64,000 nucleotides of DNA from Allolobophora icterica (lineage: Eukaryota > Annelida > Clitellata > Crassiclitellata > Lumbricidae), in the NCBI GenBank assembly GCA_963556255.1, contig OY744604.1:91609062-91673061 (forward strand). The letters run 5' to 3'. Each line of letters opens with the position of its first letter. The stretch's first letter is position 1. Positions 32,171 to 44,848 of this stretch are shown one piece after another. The position numbers and the translations under genes were made by a program. Under the pieces are notes generated by a model. The model saw nothing but the letters and a program-made list of their open reading frames with translations, was not told where the DNA came from and did no database searches.

Positions 32171-34715
32171 CAGGGTCCGATTTGTCAAAAAAGAAGCAGG
32201 GGGGTCGGAAATCTATACAAATAATAAAAATTTATTAAGCCATAATTAATTTTTTTACTCGTTATTTTGTAAATGAGGTTAATGAACTTCCATAATATGT
32301 CAAGATTCTGCAATGACCAACAGTCAACTACGATGCAAACATGACATCGAAATAATTTTATATTCAAAATTAAAGGAGTTTTCAGTCACAGTTTTAGCTG
32401 AAATATACTTATAGGCACAACAAATTGTAGGCGTGACTAAATTGCACTGAAAGATGAAAATAATACAAGTACACAACCAAAGCTATCAAACCAATGCACC
32501 AAGTACTGTCATTGGAAATACTAGCAAACCCAAATGAACCAGTGCACCACACTAGTACAGCCACTATAAAAAAGCTGTGCATAATTATTTCTTTTGTTTG
32601 TGCACAATAGTCGCCTTGCCAATTGGCTTATCTAAGGCATCATGGCGCCCAGATTTCAGCCAGGAAATAACGTATATCCTGGCATTCCAAGATGTTAGAG
32701 ATGGCCCTTTAATGCTGATCATCAGCAGGTAGCTGATGGGGCCAACAGCCAGCAGGTTGCGTACTGTAGGCCTATGTTGCAAGTTCATCTGGCTAAAGCC
32801 ACGCTCGCAAGCTGCAGACGAAATGAGCAGAATCTTCAAAGCCTGCTCAAGTGTTGCGCTGGCCTTGTTTGTATGTATAGAGTAGGCCTACTCGATCACA
32901 ATCTGGGAATTGTGACTTATTGTTAATTAATTTTTTAAAATATGAAAATAAATTGGAAAGATCATTTTACTTATAAATAAAGTGTCTTCTATTATATTAA
33001 GAGGTTCAAGTACAAAACAAAAGGATAAGCTTTAAGATGCTTATCCATTTTTTAATAGAAATTGTTGATACAGACATAGAAAGAAATTAAAAATAGTTAT
33101 AGGCGGGACCTCTAAACTAAAAACAGATAGATTGAGTCAGTTAATTAGCTCAGTTAAGCCTACAGTTGGGTCTATATTTGAATAGGCCCAATAGGACTTT
33201 GGGCACTTTTCCATTGGCAGTCATCAATAAACTGATTAAAATTCAGTTGACGTAGAATATCACTCTCTATGCTAGGTCTCTCATGTGTCATACATGCGTG
33301 AATTGTCTTCATCTTAGAAAATGACCATTCAGCACTACAGTTTGTTACCACGAGAACCAAGTACATTCTTAACATACTTTCCACATTTGGAAATGAACTT
33401 TCAACACCTTTGCCATGTATTGGTACATGAACTGCTCCTGACTTATGTTGAGGCCTGCCCTACCTGTCTCGTGTTAAAACATTTTGACAAAATAAGAACA
33501 CTGCATATTATGAGCTCATTGCCAAGGCTTTCATCGAGGTCATCGCCGTATATTGCTACAAGGTTTTTCTCTGAATTGTGTGTTTCTTCATCACTACAAG
33601 ACCAAGCCTAGATAGAAAACCAAACCTTGAGCAGAGTAGTTCGTATGATCCAAGCCTTCTTGTCAACTCGGTTGTGAATTGATCAACGATGGGCAGAAAA
33701 TTGTCAATCCGAAACTTCTCTGAAGCAGAGTGCACAGCTTCTGGGGTTCCACCATAATCCAGTGGTAGGAGACGTACGTTTTGATGACGTATTCTTGTTT
33801 GAACATATTCTGCCGTTCCACAACAGTCAGACTCGGCAGAGCGGGAAAGTTGTTAAACTGGCGGTTGTCGACATCAACTGCAGCATCACCAGTGACTTTA
33901 TATAGGCACAGATGAGCCTGCATTTTGACCATCACGGTGACTGCAGATGTACTAATAGCTTTTGCTTGAAGGAAAACAGGAAAACTACTTTGCAAGTACT
34001 TCCTGATTTTGAGATGTTTTATCTTTACTTAACGCGTTTTTGAGAGCCACTAGGCCGATTAGTGGCTCTTATGCCGATTTCCAATTCGGTTCATGTCACA
34101 AAAATGACAGCATATAGCTGTGCTCTGGTATAGATGTGCACTCTAGTCTAGGTCAATCGAGGTCAAAAGCGCCAGCCAACGCTGGACAGAATGCCACTGG
34201 CTGCTTGACCTGTATACCCCCCAACTGGATGCTGGTGGCGTTGGAGCCGATGTGCCCAAGGCGAAGACCCCGGGCATGAGCGCCCGAGGGGCTGGCTTGT
34301 GCAGGGACTGCGGTCCGTTTGTTGTCTGCTGTATGTTTAGTCATGCCCTGCGAACTACTGAGGTATGTCTGACACTGCCTCTGCCTACACAGTAGACGAC
34401 CTCAGCTTGAGTTAAAAGTAACTTAATCCGTCAACAGCTGAAGATGCCAAGCTTAAAGCGCTACTCGTGAACAATATTAGCGCGGTATTTCAAACTTATG
34501 GTACCGATTGGATAATAAATAATTACCCAAAGGTACCAAGGCAGTACTGCTTGCGATTGGTCATAATGGAGTCGTTTGGTGTAGGACTCAGGGTAATGAA
34601 TTTGAGGGGGTCAAGCCGACCCCCCCGGGGGTCGGCCAAAGGCTTGAAGCAGGGGGGTCAAAATAAGAAGCAAGGGGGTCCAACCCCCCTGACCCCCCCG
34701 GCAAATCGGACCCTG
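32171..34715 (-). mobile_element. hAT transposon relic (2.5 kb) inside a LINE
   Basis: The terminal inverted repeats CAGGGTCCGATTTG and CAAATCGGACCCTG are perfect over 14 bp. The 8-bp duplication GGGCCCTT flanks it exactly (32163-32170 and 34716-34723). Minus-strand fragments show hAT dimerisation motifs: SSAACERGFSQMN (frame 32839-32585) and TNCSAEWSFSKMK (frame 33384-33172). The two motifs look like ends of two different hAT families, so one relic may be nested in the other. No frame is long enough to be active. Confidence 0.82.
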
Positions 34716-34890
34716 GGGCCCTTCCAGCTGGAACAGCCTCCCTCAGGGCATTAGGCATGTCCTCCTCTCTATCTCTCCTGTCCAGTTTCGCAAGCGCCTG
34801 AAAACATTTCTGTCAGTGAAGACACTGACCCGGATCGGAAGCGCCTTTGATTTTGAGTGGCGCTATATAAATTCTCGATTACAAATTACA
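34716..34890 (+). mobile_element. LINE RT C-terminus, right part
   Basis: It continues the LINE interrupted at 32170. After one copy of the 8-bp duplication the reading resumes with the W-N-S-L-P residues expected of this motif. It then runs to a GCGCTATATAAATT-like 3' end near 34862-34876. Confidence 0.7.
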
Positions 34891-36725
34891 AGTCCGTGTC
34901 AACATGTGACTAATACAAGCAATGTTAGAATGTAAACTGTTTTTATAACATTTCATAAAGTAATTTAATTGTTCAGGGTGAATAAAATGTGCTTCTGTAG
35001 TCAAGGTTCGTAGATGTACCCTGCTGTGGCTAGCGTCAGTTTAAACTGACAGTCACTTTTTTGACTACAACTTCTAATGTGTGCCAACATTTTTGAAAAT
35101 CTTGGTGATTACAATGGTTTTGGGTCTAGGCAAGCATAAATATGTGAAATAAACCATTAATTTCTGTCATGGGTTGATATGGGTTAAAATAGGGCCAAAA
35201 GCGGATGTCCCTTGGGAAATCGAGTATCACTTTTAAAAGAAGTCAAAGGTCACTAGCTGTTGAAGCGTGAGAGCTCTCTTGAAAAATCATTCAGTCACAT
35301 GATCTGCGACGTCATCAGCTATGAAAATAACTGACGAAACTATATTTTAAATATATTTTAATTACATTTTAAATAAGTTCAATAATGTTTAATTAATTTA
35401 TTAATATTATTCTCATAAGACTGTAATTCATGGATTGTAACTACTGCAACACAGAGCTATCATCACACAAGTCCTGATGCTAATCAGCATTACCTAACTG
35501 GTTTCGAGTTTCAGTACAACTTTAAGTCAGATATTGCATAGCGCAGTTAAAAATTGAAGCTTCTCATAGGCTCTCTACCTAACGGTGAAAAGACCTACGA
35601 AGATGTGTGAAATGAATGAGGCAAACTTATATCAATGAGTGACATAAGGTCCGATATTCGTCAGATGTAGAGAGAAATCTTTCTCACCGTCACATCAAAC
35701 GATGTTTTACTTCAGCTGGCCTTCCTTCATTTGCGCAACGATTTTTATACGTCATCATACGGTGGCAAAGCTTTCTTTACCAATCTACTGTCACCTCTTA
35801 CCATAGTTACTCTATGCATCCCAGTGTCCAACAGTACTTCCTGGTGAACACCACAAATTGTACTTCAGTGTCTGGATTCTGTTCAAACTGAAGTACGGTA
35901 AAGTAAGGTAAGGTGGGTGTTAGAAGCCAACACAGAAGATGTCGACAAATCGTTCTTGATTCAACCTTCACTAAGATGAGAGACGGAGAGAGGGCGACGT
36001 CAACGGAGTGGAGGGTCATAAGATGTCGTTAAACTCTTGCTAATGCAACGCGATTCAGTGCTTTGGAACTCTTTTGGTCACTTGCTGTTGCCACTAATTT
36101 CTAGTCGATCCATTACGTAAATAAGTACATCAACGACGGTGTTATTATTCATAATGGAGGTGGCAGATTAAAAATGCGTTGGGCGCCATATCATTTAAAA
36201 CATCTTAAATTTGTTTTATTGTTGGATGGTTGTGTATGTGGAGTTTTAACCTTCTGCATCACAACCACACCTCTGAGGACTTCTGTCTATGGAAGCGCCT
36301 AATAAATGCGCCTTACTTCCTTCCACAATCCTTCCTTGTTTACCTCTCTACACCTTTTCTCCTTTTGCTTACTTCCTTTGCTTACCTTCAGCTTCTCTGA
36401 CTTGTCGGATTTCGATCTGGCGTTTTCAGATGCGGCCAAAATCCATCAATATGGACCAGATTGTGCTGACCAAATGCCCGCCGGGCAAACGAACACTGGC
36501 GGCGTAATCTGACGGTCTACATCTTTGGCGCACAGTTCTTGGCCAAATTCGTGCTGTTTTCCTTCTGCCTGATCTATGCATGTAGGCACATGTATGTACG
36601 TATGAATGTATGTAAATCCGAACATTTTTGTAGCGCCTCTATAGTGCATCTCAGTAACGCTGGAATATGGATCTGTGTATCTGCATGCTTGGCTGTCTAT
36701 CTCTCTTTTTGTGTATGTGTTACAG
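34891..36725. other. Rest of intron 3 of copy 1
   Basis: No gene is visible. The segment 35690-36160 resembles 59640-59960: both share TTTTTACTTCAGCTGGC-like and TTTATACGTCATnA-like stretches in the same order. It marks duplicated or dispersed sequence. Confidence 0.5.
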
Positions 36726-38378
36726 ATAGCAGCAGAATGGCCGTCAATGGAAGACTGGATGCTGTAGAGAAAGTGCCCATCGATGGAAAGCCTAACGCAG
36801 AAGAAAATGTGGCCAGCAATGGAAAGCCATATGCTGCAGAAAATGTGGCCATCGATGGAAAGCCTAATGCAGCAGAAAAAGTGCCCATCAATGAAAAGCC
36901 TAATGCAGCAGAAAAAGTGCCCATCAATGGAAAGTCAAATGGTGCAGAGAAAGTGCCCATCAATGGAAAGTCAAATGGTGCAGAGAAAGTGCCCATCAAT
37001 GGAAAGTCAAATGGTGCAGAGAAAGTGCCCATCAATGGAAAGTCAAATGGTGCAGAGAAAGTGCCCATCAATGGAAAGCCTAACGCAGCAGAAAAAAAGG
37101 CCCATCAATGGAAAGGTGGATGCATCAGAAAAAGTGCCCATCAATGGAAAGTCAAATGGTGCAGAGAAAGTGTCCATCAATGGAAAGCCTAACGCAGCAG
37201 AAAAAGTGCCCATCAATGGAAAGTCAAATGTTGCAGAGAAAGTGCCCATCAATGAAAAGCCTAATGCAGCAGAAAAAGTGCCCATCAATGGAAAGTCAAA
37301 TGGTGCAGAGAAAGTGCCCATCCATGGAAAGTCAAATGGTGCAGAGAAAGTGTCCATCAATGGAAAGCCTAACGCAGCAGAAAAAGTGCCCATCAATGGA
37401 AAGTCAAATGGTGCAGAGAAAGTGCCCATCAATGAAAAGCCTAATGCAGCAGAAAAAGTGCCCATCAATGGAAAGTCAAATGGTGCAGAGAAAGTGCCCA
37501 TCAATGAAAAGCCTAATGCAGCAGAAAAGGTGCCCATCAATGGAAAGTCAAATAGTGCAGAGAAAGTGCCCAACAATGGAAAGTCAGATGCAGCAGAGAA
37601 AGTGCCCATCAATGGAAAGTCTAACACAGCAGAAAAAGTGCCAATCAATGGAAAGGTGGATGCATCAGAGAAAGTGCCCATCAATGGAAAGTCAGATGTA
37701 GCAGAGAAAGTGTCCATCAATGGAAAGCCTAACGCAGCAGAACAAGTGCCCGTCAATGGAAAGCCTAACACAGCAGAAAAAGTGCCCGTCAATGGAAAGC
37801 CTAACACAGCAGAGAAAGTGCCCATCAATGGAAAGCCTAACACAGCAGAGAAAGTGCCCATCAATGGAAAGGCAAACCCAGCAGAGAAAGTGCCCATCAA
37901 TGGAAAGCCTAACACAGCAGAAAAAGTGCCCATCAATGGAAAGCCTAACACAGCAGAAAAAGTGCCCGTCAATGGAAAGCCTAACACAGCAGAGAAAGTG
38001 CCCATCAATGGAAAGGCAAACCCAGCAGAGAAAGTGCCCATCAATGGAAAGCCTAACACAGCAGAAAAAGTGCCCGTCAATGGAAAGCCTAACACAGCAG
38101 AAAAAGTGCCCGTCAATGGAAAGCCTAACACAGCAGAGAAAGTGCCCATCAATGGAAAGCCTAACACAGCAGAAAAAGTGCCCATCAATGGAAAGGTGGA
38201 TGCAGCAGAGAAAGTGCCCAGCAATGGAAAGTCAAATGGTGCAGAGAAAGTGCCCATCAATGGAAAGTCAAATGGTGCAGAGAAAGTGCCCATCAATGGA
38301 AAGCCTAACACAGCAGAAAAAGTGCCCATCAATGGAAAGCCTAACGCAGCAGAAAACGTACCCAACAATGGAAAGTGA
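36726..38378 (+). CDS. Copy 1, exon 4 (dodecapeptide repeats)
   Basis: After acceptor TGTTACAG the frame reads SSRMAVNGRLDAVEK, then about 45 repeats of 36 bp encoding units like VPINGKPNAAEK, and ends in TGA. Units vary mainly at positions 7-9 (PNT, SNG, PNA, VDA, ANP). A +1 shift in the A-run at 37092-37098 moves the reading from the frame open at 36728-37192 to the one ending at 38378. Other frames on both strands are also open because of the repeat; the paralogue and the splice phase select this one. Confidence 0.75.
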
Positions 38379-39139
38379 AATGCAGAATTATGAAGACAGA
38401 GGAAATAGTAAGACATGATCTTGCTTAAGTTGCGTTCACTCGACACCCTTCTGGATTCAGTTGGCAAATAAATGCAGACCAGTTGACGACCAATTTTATA
38501 TCCATTACTGTTCCCTAGAGTTTATGACTTCGTTTCTCTTTCATACTTACCAGTACTACTAATAGTTTGTATGTTTTAATGACAATTTTGAGTTGAAGTT
38601 TTTTTTAATCTTTTACAGTTTTCGTATTTTCTCGTAACCTTTTATACTTGAAGACGTTTACTGGGATTTTCTTGTGGAGTAAGTTCCGAGCCTGGACATA
38701 GCGTCGATAAATGGCAACTAAACATTGTTAATCATTAGATCTTTAAATCTTTTAATCGTTGAATAAAAAATATTCATCTTTGTTATGACAGCGTCGTTAA
38801 ATTAATTAGAAACTGCCTACCTATATAATTTAGCTGGCAACTCCCAACCAAGAAGGAAGCAATTATCTTTATTGTAGGGGCCTACTGTACTATGAATTCT
38901 TTCAAATCATAGTCGAGTAACCCAAATTTAGGCAAGTTTACACTACCCTGTATAATCAATACCTACAAAGTTTAGTTTTTAATAATAATAATCTTCATTT
39001 AATATTTTCAAACTGACAATTACGAACCTATTATTACAAATCAGTATGAACGGATGATCACAAGTTATTAATTGTGTTAGTTTAGTAAGCATGGACAACT
39101 TCAGAAATTTGACTTTGCTCTGCTTTCTCAAAGATTCCC
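38379..39139. other. 3' flank of copy 1, shared with copy 2
   Basis: The sequence after the stop parallels 57833-58290: similar CTTGCTTAAGTTGCGTTCA, AAGCGTCGATAAAAT-type and TCTTTTAATCG stretches in the same order. This shows the duplication includes downstream DNA. No gene is seen. Confidence 0.6.
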
Positions 39140-39835
39140 GCTTCCACTTTTTCGTCTAGCGTCCGAAATCTTGATGTGACTCTTGACAGCTCTCTCACCT
39201 TTACTGAACACATTTCTAAACTCACCCGCTCATCCTACTTTCACCTAAGGCGCCTGTCATATCCTCAATTTTCAATTCAATCGCTCATGCATTTGTCTGC
39301 TCTCGATTTGACTACTGCAACCTCTTCCCTTTGGTTCCCAAGGTCCGTCTTGATCCTATTCAGTCTATAGGCTTATATACTTAAAGCCGCCGGTATACAC
39401 TGCTTACCCATCTTCCCCGATTCTCTCATATCACCACCTTTATGGACGAAGAACTCAATTGGCTCCTGCTCTTCGCTCGGATTCAATTCAAAGTCCTCAT
39501 TCTAGTCTTTAAGGCTCAGCTTAGTCTTGCTCCGAAATACGTATTAATCCATCGCCAACACTCTGCTGCTTCAGTCCGTTCTCTTGTTTTCTCTGACCGA
39601 TTGGACCTCCTCATTGTCCGTGCCAGGACTTCATTGGCTCAATACATGTCTTTTGCTTTCATTGGCCCTGATCTTTGGAATGAGCTTCCTCCGTCCGTTT
39701 GCTCTTCTGGTAATGTTTTTCTTCATCCTTTGCCTTTTTTAAAATTTGTGTGTTTTCTTGGGGTCTCTCGTACTGCGAGCGCTTCTAAATGGCTCTCCCG
39801 ACAAAAGCGCTTTATAATTATCCGAATGCAATACA
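39140..39835 (+). mobile_element. LINE fragment (CR1/L2-like RT C-terminus)
   Basis: Frames 39176-39370 and 39442-39960 encode LDVTLDSSLTFTEHISKLTR, RIQFKVLILVFKAQLSLAPKYV and SFAFIGPDLWNELPP. This order is typical of the C-terminal polymerase region of CR1-clade LINEs. Stops and frameshifts show it is dead. It ends in AAGCGCTTTATAATTAT. Confidence 0.75.
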
Positions 39836-39960
39836 CTGCAATATTTTATCTATCCTTCCCTCGTGAAATTAGAAGTGAGGAACTGGATGCCGACATCCGG
39901 GTGAATCTAGCTAACATCCCCGGGGAGTGCTTCAATCTGAAGCGCATGAGTGACATTTAG

Positions 39961-40016
39961 AGTCAATGGTGTATGCCTATGGGCGTCGTTGTTTCACCAT
40001 GCACTCATATATACAT

Positions 40017-40053
<37 letters not shown>

Positions 40054-40828
40054 ACAGGAGTTCTTTCTTCACCCTATCCCCTTATGACGAAACTACATCG
40101 TCAGGTTACAGCCAACTGCAGAGAGGGCTTCTTTCGCCAGTCGAATTATGCGCGTAGGCGGGTCCTCGCCGGTGTTGCCAGTTCCAACCAGTTGTAGCAT
40201 GGTTTTACTTTTGCACCCGGTTACATCTCTGGATAGGAGGAGCGACGCGGGGTTTTGAAGTGACCTCGGCCGTTAGTCACTGGTTGCTCATCAATCGAAC
40301 GACATGCATGTTTCAATGTCTGTTCTATGTGCACCTGGCGCCCCGATGAATAGCCGATTCATTTGGTGAAGTGGATATTTGCACCGAGTTCCGGAACAAT
40401 TTGGGATCAATCCTGGACACGGGACGCACAAGACCGATTCCGGGGACTGTCGAGATTAATTCTGGACGGTTGGCAGTCACAGTAACAGATAAAAAGGATG
40501 TGCAAAGATGGAGAAAACCAGACAGACAGTCCGTAAATCCTCTGCATTCTAGTGTAGCTCTGCTTCTGATCACTACGCATCCTGAGCTTGTTTAATTTTC
40601 TTCGATGCAACCTTTTAAAAGCTTGTTTTCAACTGATATCGTTTATTGTTCAACAGATCATTGTAACTAGTGATATAAATAACCATGGCTTTAAAATGAT
40701 GTTGACGAAGTTCGCAAGTTTATTGTCATAATGCTTTTCTGAGGATATCATTTTCCACCAATGAAGCGTAATTAAGTGGAGTAATGCTGATTGCCTAGTA
40801 GCAAATGAAATGTCTATAACCAAGTTTC
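39961..40828. other. Intergenic, no recognisable gene
   Basis: A short TA microsatellite lies at about 40016-40052. Two open frames of about 80 codons on opposite strands near 40325-40610 show no family features. Confidence 0.5.
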
Positions 40829-40912
40829 ATGAAACCAAGTACTGCCATTCACCTGAACATCGTGTTTCTCGTAACAACCGCTGCTGCTCAGACAACTGAG
40901 ACCAAGGCACCG
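40829..40912 (+). pseudogene. Orphan signal-peptide exon of the CUB/repeat family
   Basis: It encodes MKPSTAIHLNIVFLVTTAAAQTTETKAP and is followed by GTGACGAAT, the same intron start as at 46208. Two extra bases before the donor change the splice phase from 1 to 0. It therefore could not join the downstream exons in frame. It is probably a relic of another family copy. Confidence 0.6.
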
Positions 40913-41978
40913 GTGACGAATATTCTCAGTAAACGCTAGAGTGTAAAACAGCCAAATTTCGTATTGCAGTATGTAAAAAATTGAACTTCCATGCCCGTAT
41001 TGGGACTTACGGAGCACTCAGTTCGTGATCTTCGACCCTTGAGCGTATGTAGAATTGGTCAGTTAATTCTGTCATCTTTTTCGTTTGCTTTCCGAAGGTC
41101 AATGTGAGTGTTCAGCTATCAGTCACAATCTGAGCGTGTCACAACGCAATAGTTTGGGGAGTCGAGAGATTTGGTGGTACAATTGGTCTTACTCTGCGGA
41201 TGTCTCCTTTATGCAAATGACAGTTTTCCAAGTTGCTAGATAATGCTTTAAGAAATACGTAGTAGAATCGGATATGGCGCCCAAATTTCATGATGCTTAA
41301 GTGCATGTTGTATGTACACAATTGTTGATGTATGTATTTGCATTATGTATGTGTGCATGTCTGCATATAATTATCTACGTATGTGGGTATGTATATACGT
41401 ATGTATAAGTATTTAGGTAACACGTACGCAAGCATTCTTATACAAATTCGCGCCATGAGCGATTCCAAGAGGTTTATTACGTCAAGAGCGAGTTAAGAGG
41501 TTTGGCTGGTATAGAAAAACCATTTATAACGAAACAGCGAGCGATTACTTCGAATCTATCTATTTGTCAATCAGAATTCTCGGTTTATGACGTTTACAAA
41601 TCACCTTTGGACAACAGTCGAGTGTACGCGTTATCAGTTTCGACACAATCGGGAAGTAACCAGAATAGCACTTGAAATGTAAACTAACGATTGCCAATTA
41701 ATACAATAATTAATAGACTGCGACAAATTATCTGACTGGCCTGACTATCTCAGGATCAAAGAGCGAAGCTTTGGATACGCGGTTGTTATGGCCACCAAAA
41801 GATAACTAATCCTCAGTTTGGGCGATTTGACATAATTCGTGAGTCGAGTCTATCACAGTTAGGCTCTTTTGTTGTAAAAGCTACGCCAAATAAGACTATC
41901 CAGGTATGTTACGCATCTCTATGAAGAGGTCTCCTTCGAGTAAACCAATGAACTTTATTATACGTACACACTCACGTT

Positions 41979-42056
<78 letters not shown>

Positions 42057-42117
42057 TGTACAATACATACGTACACAAATATTTGCATAAGTACGGATAT
42101 CAACCCGTAGGGCCTAT
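40913..42117. other. Upstream segment of copy 2, duplicated at the window's right edge
   Basis: The stretch 41416-41510 (GTAACACGTACGCAAGCATT through AGAGCGAGTTAAGAGGTT) recurs at 63912-64000. The stretch 41510-41960 recurs near 20095-20560. A TA microsatellite occupies 41981-42052. No gene is seen. Confidence 0.6.
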
Positions 42118-43806
42118 GGTAGGGTGTCCCAAAAATACTTCTATTTTTTTAAATATTTGTATGCAGTCACTCTAAAACGTTTCTTTATGATCCCATAATA
42201 ACAACTGAAAAATTTTATGACATTTAACAAATATTTAGTGGTCCCCAAGACTCTTAAATTTTCCCCAATTTGGCATAATTTGCGCCCGATGTGCCCAATT
42301 TCTAAACGCTTTTAGACATCAACCTTGGATCCCATGATACCATGCTAAAACCATTGGAAAGCTCTTAAATAGTAGAATCTACAAGTATGTAACTTTATTG
42401 GATATATAGGTATGGTTTTACGATGAAATAATGCAAAAATTAAACTAAAACTAAGATTTCTGAACGTGTGCAGTATCAGTTATTGCCAATAATTGTTAGG
42501 AGTAATCATCACTACAAATCCTTGATAATGCAAAAAGCCATGGTTTCAGCTCCTCCATACCTTCATCTGCTTATTCTTCATCACTGTTTAAACCTTCGGT
42601 TGCATAATTCTTCAGTTCTACAATCTACTTTCTTCATATGTCTACAAGATTGTCACGATTGCACTTAAAAAGTTGTGCCTGTGTTTTTAAACAACTTGTA
42701 GAAGAAACTGTTTCTGTTCTTCGTTATTGTTGAACTATACACTGTTACATACTGCATAAAAGCAAAACAACGTTCAGCACTCTCATTCACACATGCCAAG
42801 TTATTAACAAAGTCACAAGCAATCTTATATGATTGGCTTTCGGGCCACTCTTCAACTGGAATATTGAGAAAACTGTCGCCGATGGCGGTAGTTCGGAAAA
42901 AAGCTTAGGGAAATAGATAATTCTGTTATTGTGCGGTGAAGAGACGGAACCACACGCAATCCTCGATCCTCTTTCACTGGTCGTGATAAGCTGTGCTTTC
43001 TCATCAGAAGATAGATGCTGAGAGAAGAGAGAAGGTTGCTAGCTCTTAGCTTAGGCACCGAGAATGACGCTGTTTCATCCTCAGACCCTGTGGTCTGCAG
43101 AGCAGCAGCATCAAGCATCAGCAGCGACTCGACACAAGAACTACGAGTGGATGTAGATGTTGATTACAAATCTGTTAAATCTTTGAATGACATGAAATTT
43201 ACGGAGAGTCAGCTGGATAATCAATTCCTTTCCATCAAAAAGCAATTCAGTCTATTGCTTTCGCCATCCAATTTGCTCTGTTAAGAGCAACAGGCTTGCG
43301 AACCGCTGCCGAACTGCTCAATCCAACCATGGATGCCGCGAGTTGGAGAAATTCTCAATAATCATCTCAAGGATGACCAAGTTGAAGCTGTTCAGTAATG
43401 AACTCCTTCAGTTTGTCATCAATGTCATTCGTGGAGGCTTTGATTGTCTGCGGGATAGGTTGGACCATTTATCTTTAAATCACTTGAAGAGCAGAATGGC
43501 ATGCCCAGTTGATTGACAAACTTGACCAAGGCACAATAAGAATGCATCAGACAACAGGACTTCAAACATGTGATGTCGACAAGCCATATACAGCAGATCA
43601 CGTCCGATGGCTGTCTCATTAACTCTGCCAGTATTTGAGGCCGTTGCGTCAAAGCACATGCCGATACAAATGCATCGCAGTGCCACCACCTCACAAGGTC
43701 CAGAGCTGCTACCGCTGCTGCCTGTCCTGACCAAGAAACCAACTTGAGCACACTCAGAAGTATTAGTACTTCCTTCAACTGTAGAAGAAACCAGGACTGG
43801 CAATTT

Positions 43807-44011
43807 GAGATAGCAATCACAGATAGCAATCAGAGATAGCAATCAGAGATATCAATCAGATATAGCAATCAGAGATAGCAATCAGAGATAGCAATCAGAG
43901 ATAGCAATCAGAGATAGCAATCAGAGATATCAATCAGATATAGCAATCAGAGATAGCAATCAGAGATAGCAATCAGATATAGCAATCAGAGATAGCAATC
44001 AGAGATAGCAG
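43807..44011. repeat. 13-bp minisatellite
   Basis: Tandem copies of AGATAGCAATCAG with variants (AGATATCAATCAG). About 15 units lie inside the relic transposon. Confidence 0.85.
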
Positions 44012-44314
44012 CTTAATTGTCATCCCAGTGCACAACAAATTTACAGGCTCGAAAGTCATTCTTGTTTTGCTCGGCATCTTCATTGTGAAAATGCTTCGTT
44101 GACGGTGAACAGTACTCTTAGAAGCACTGCTGAAGATGTTGAGCAGCCTGTTTTGCTGACTAGAGAAGCTAGCATCAATGTGAAAAATGTTGGAAAATTT
44201 ATGTAAAACTATTGCAAGATACATATTGAAGCCAAGAAATCTTCATTTTGTATGCTTCCTGTATTCTTCATACTTGCTATATGTTATATGTTAACATTGT
44301 TTGTAGATTATACT

Positions 44315-44579
44315 CAGTGTTTTTTTTCTAGAAAAAAAGGTTCCGGAACGAAACAATAGGTGCCGAAACGCAACAATTATGAGCGGGCTAAAATCACGAG
44401 AAAAACGGGATTGGGGGTTGGTAGGGGTCTCAATAAACACTGAAAACAGTTCAAAAACACTTAAATTAAATTAAAATAACTAAATAATTGTTTTTATTAT
44501 TAAAATAAATAAATAATTTTAGTAACTGCAATAAGGTGCCGAAACGCCGTTCCGGCGCGTTCCGGCTGAAAAAGCACTG
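44315..44579. mobile_element. hAT-type MITE (265 bp)
   Basis: It starts CAGTGTTTTTTTT and ends AAAAAGCACTG. A perfect 8-bp duplication ATTATACT lies at 44307-44314 and 44580-44587. GGTTCCGGAACG-like motifs occur near both ends. It is inserted inside the relic at 42120-44846. Confidence 0.82.
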
Positions 44580-44848
44580 ATTATACTATTTAAGAGCTTT
44601 CTAATGGTACTAGTCACAAACTGTGGTTCTCCGAGAATTTTAAAACTCAGAGACATCACACGTAATTTAGGACAAACTAGGGGCCTACATAATTTAATTC
44701 TACGAGCCTTGGGGGACCGCTAAATATTTTTAAAATGTCACAAAATTTTGCAGGTTTTCTTATGGGACCATAAAGAAACTTTTTAGAGGGACTGCATAAG
44801 AAATTTCCCCCAAAAATTTTTTCCTGGTTTGTCTTGGGACACCCTAGC

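Larger units (their letters stand above)
42120..44846 (-). mobile_element. Unclassified DNA transposon relic with inverted ends
   Basis: Left end TAGGGTGTCCCAA and right end TTGGGACACCCTA are inverted. Similarity continues for some 150 bp inward (for example CGTTTCTTTATGATCCCATA at the left against a close inverted match at the right). A TA duplication is possible. The minus strand contains scattered transposase-like pieces, for example the frame 43842-43480 with ETAIGRDLLYMACRHHMFE. I cannot assign a superfamily. A 13-bp minisatellite and a hAT MITE lie inside. Confidence 0.6.

Noticed and set aside
37043..38467. 474-codon minus-strand frame (MGTFSAVLGFPL repeats)
   Set aside because: It is the antisense of the 36-bp repeat. 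Splice phase, paralogy and the first-exon link favour the plus strand.
43795..44015. CRISPR-like array of short repeats
   Set aside because: The 13-bp units are tandem without unique spacers, inside a transposon relic of an animal genome.
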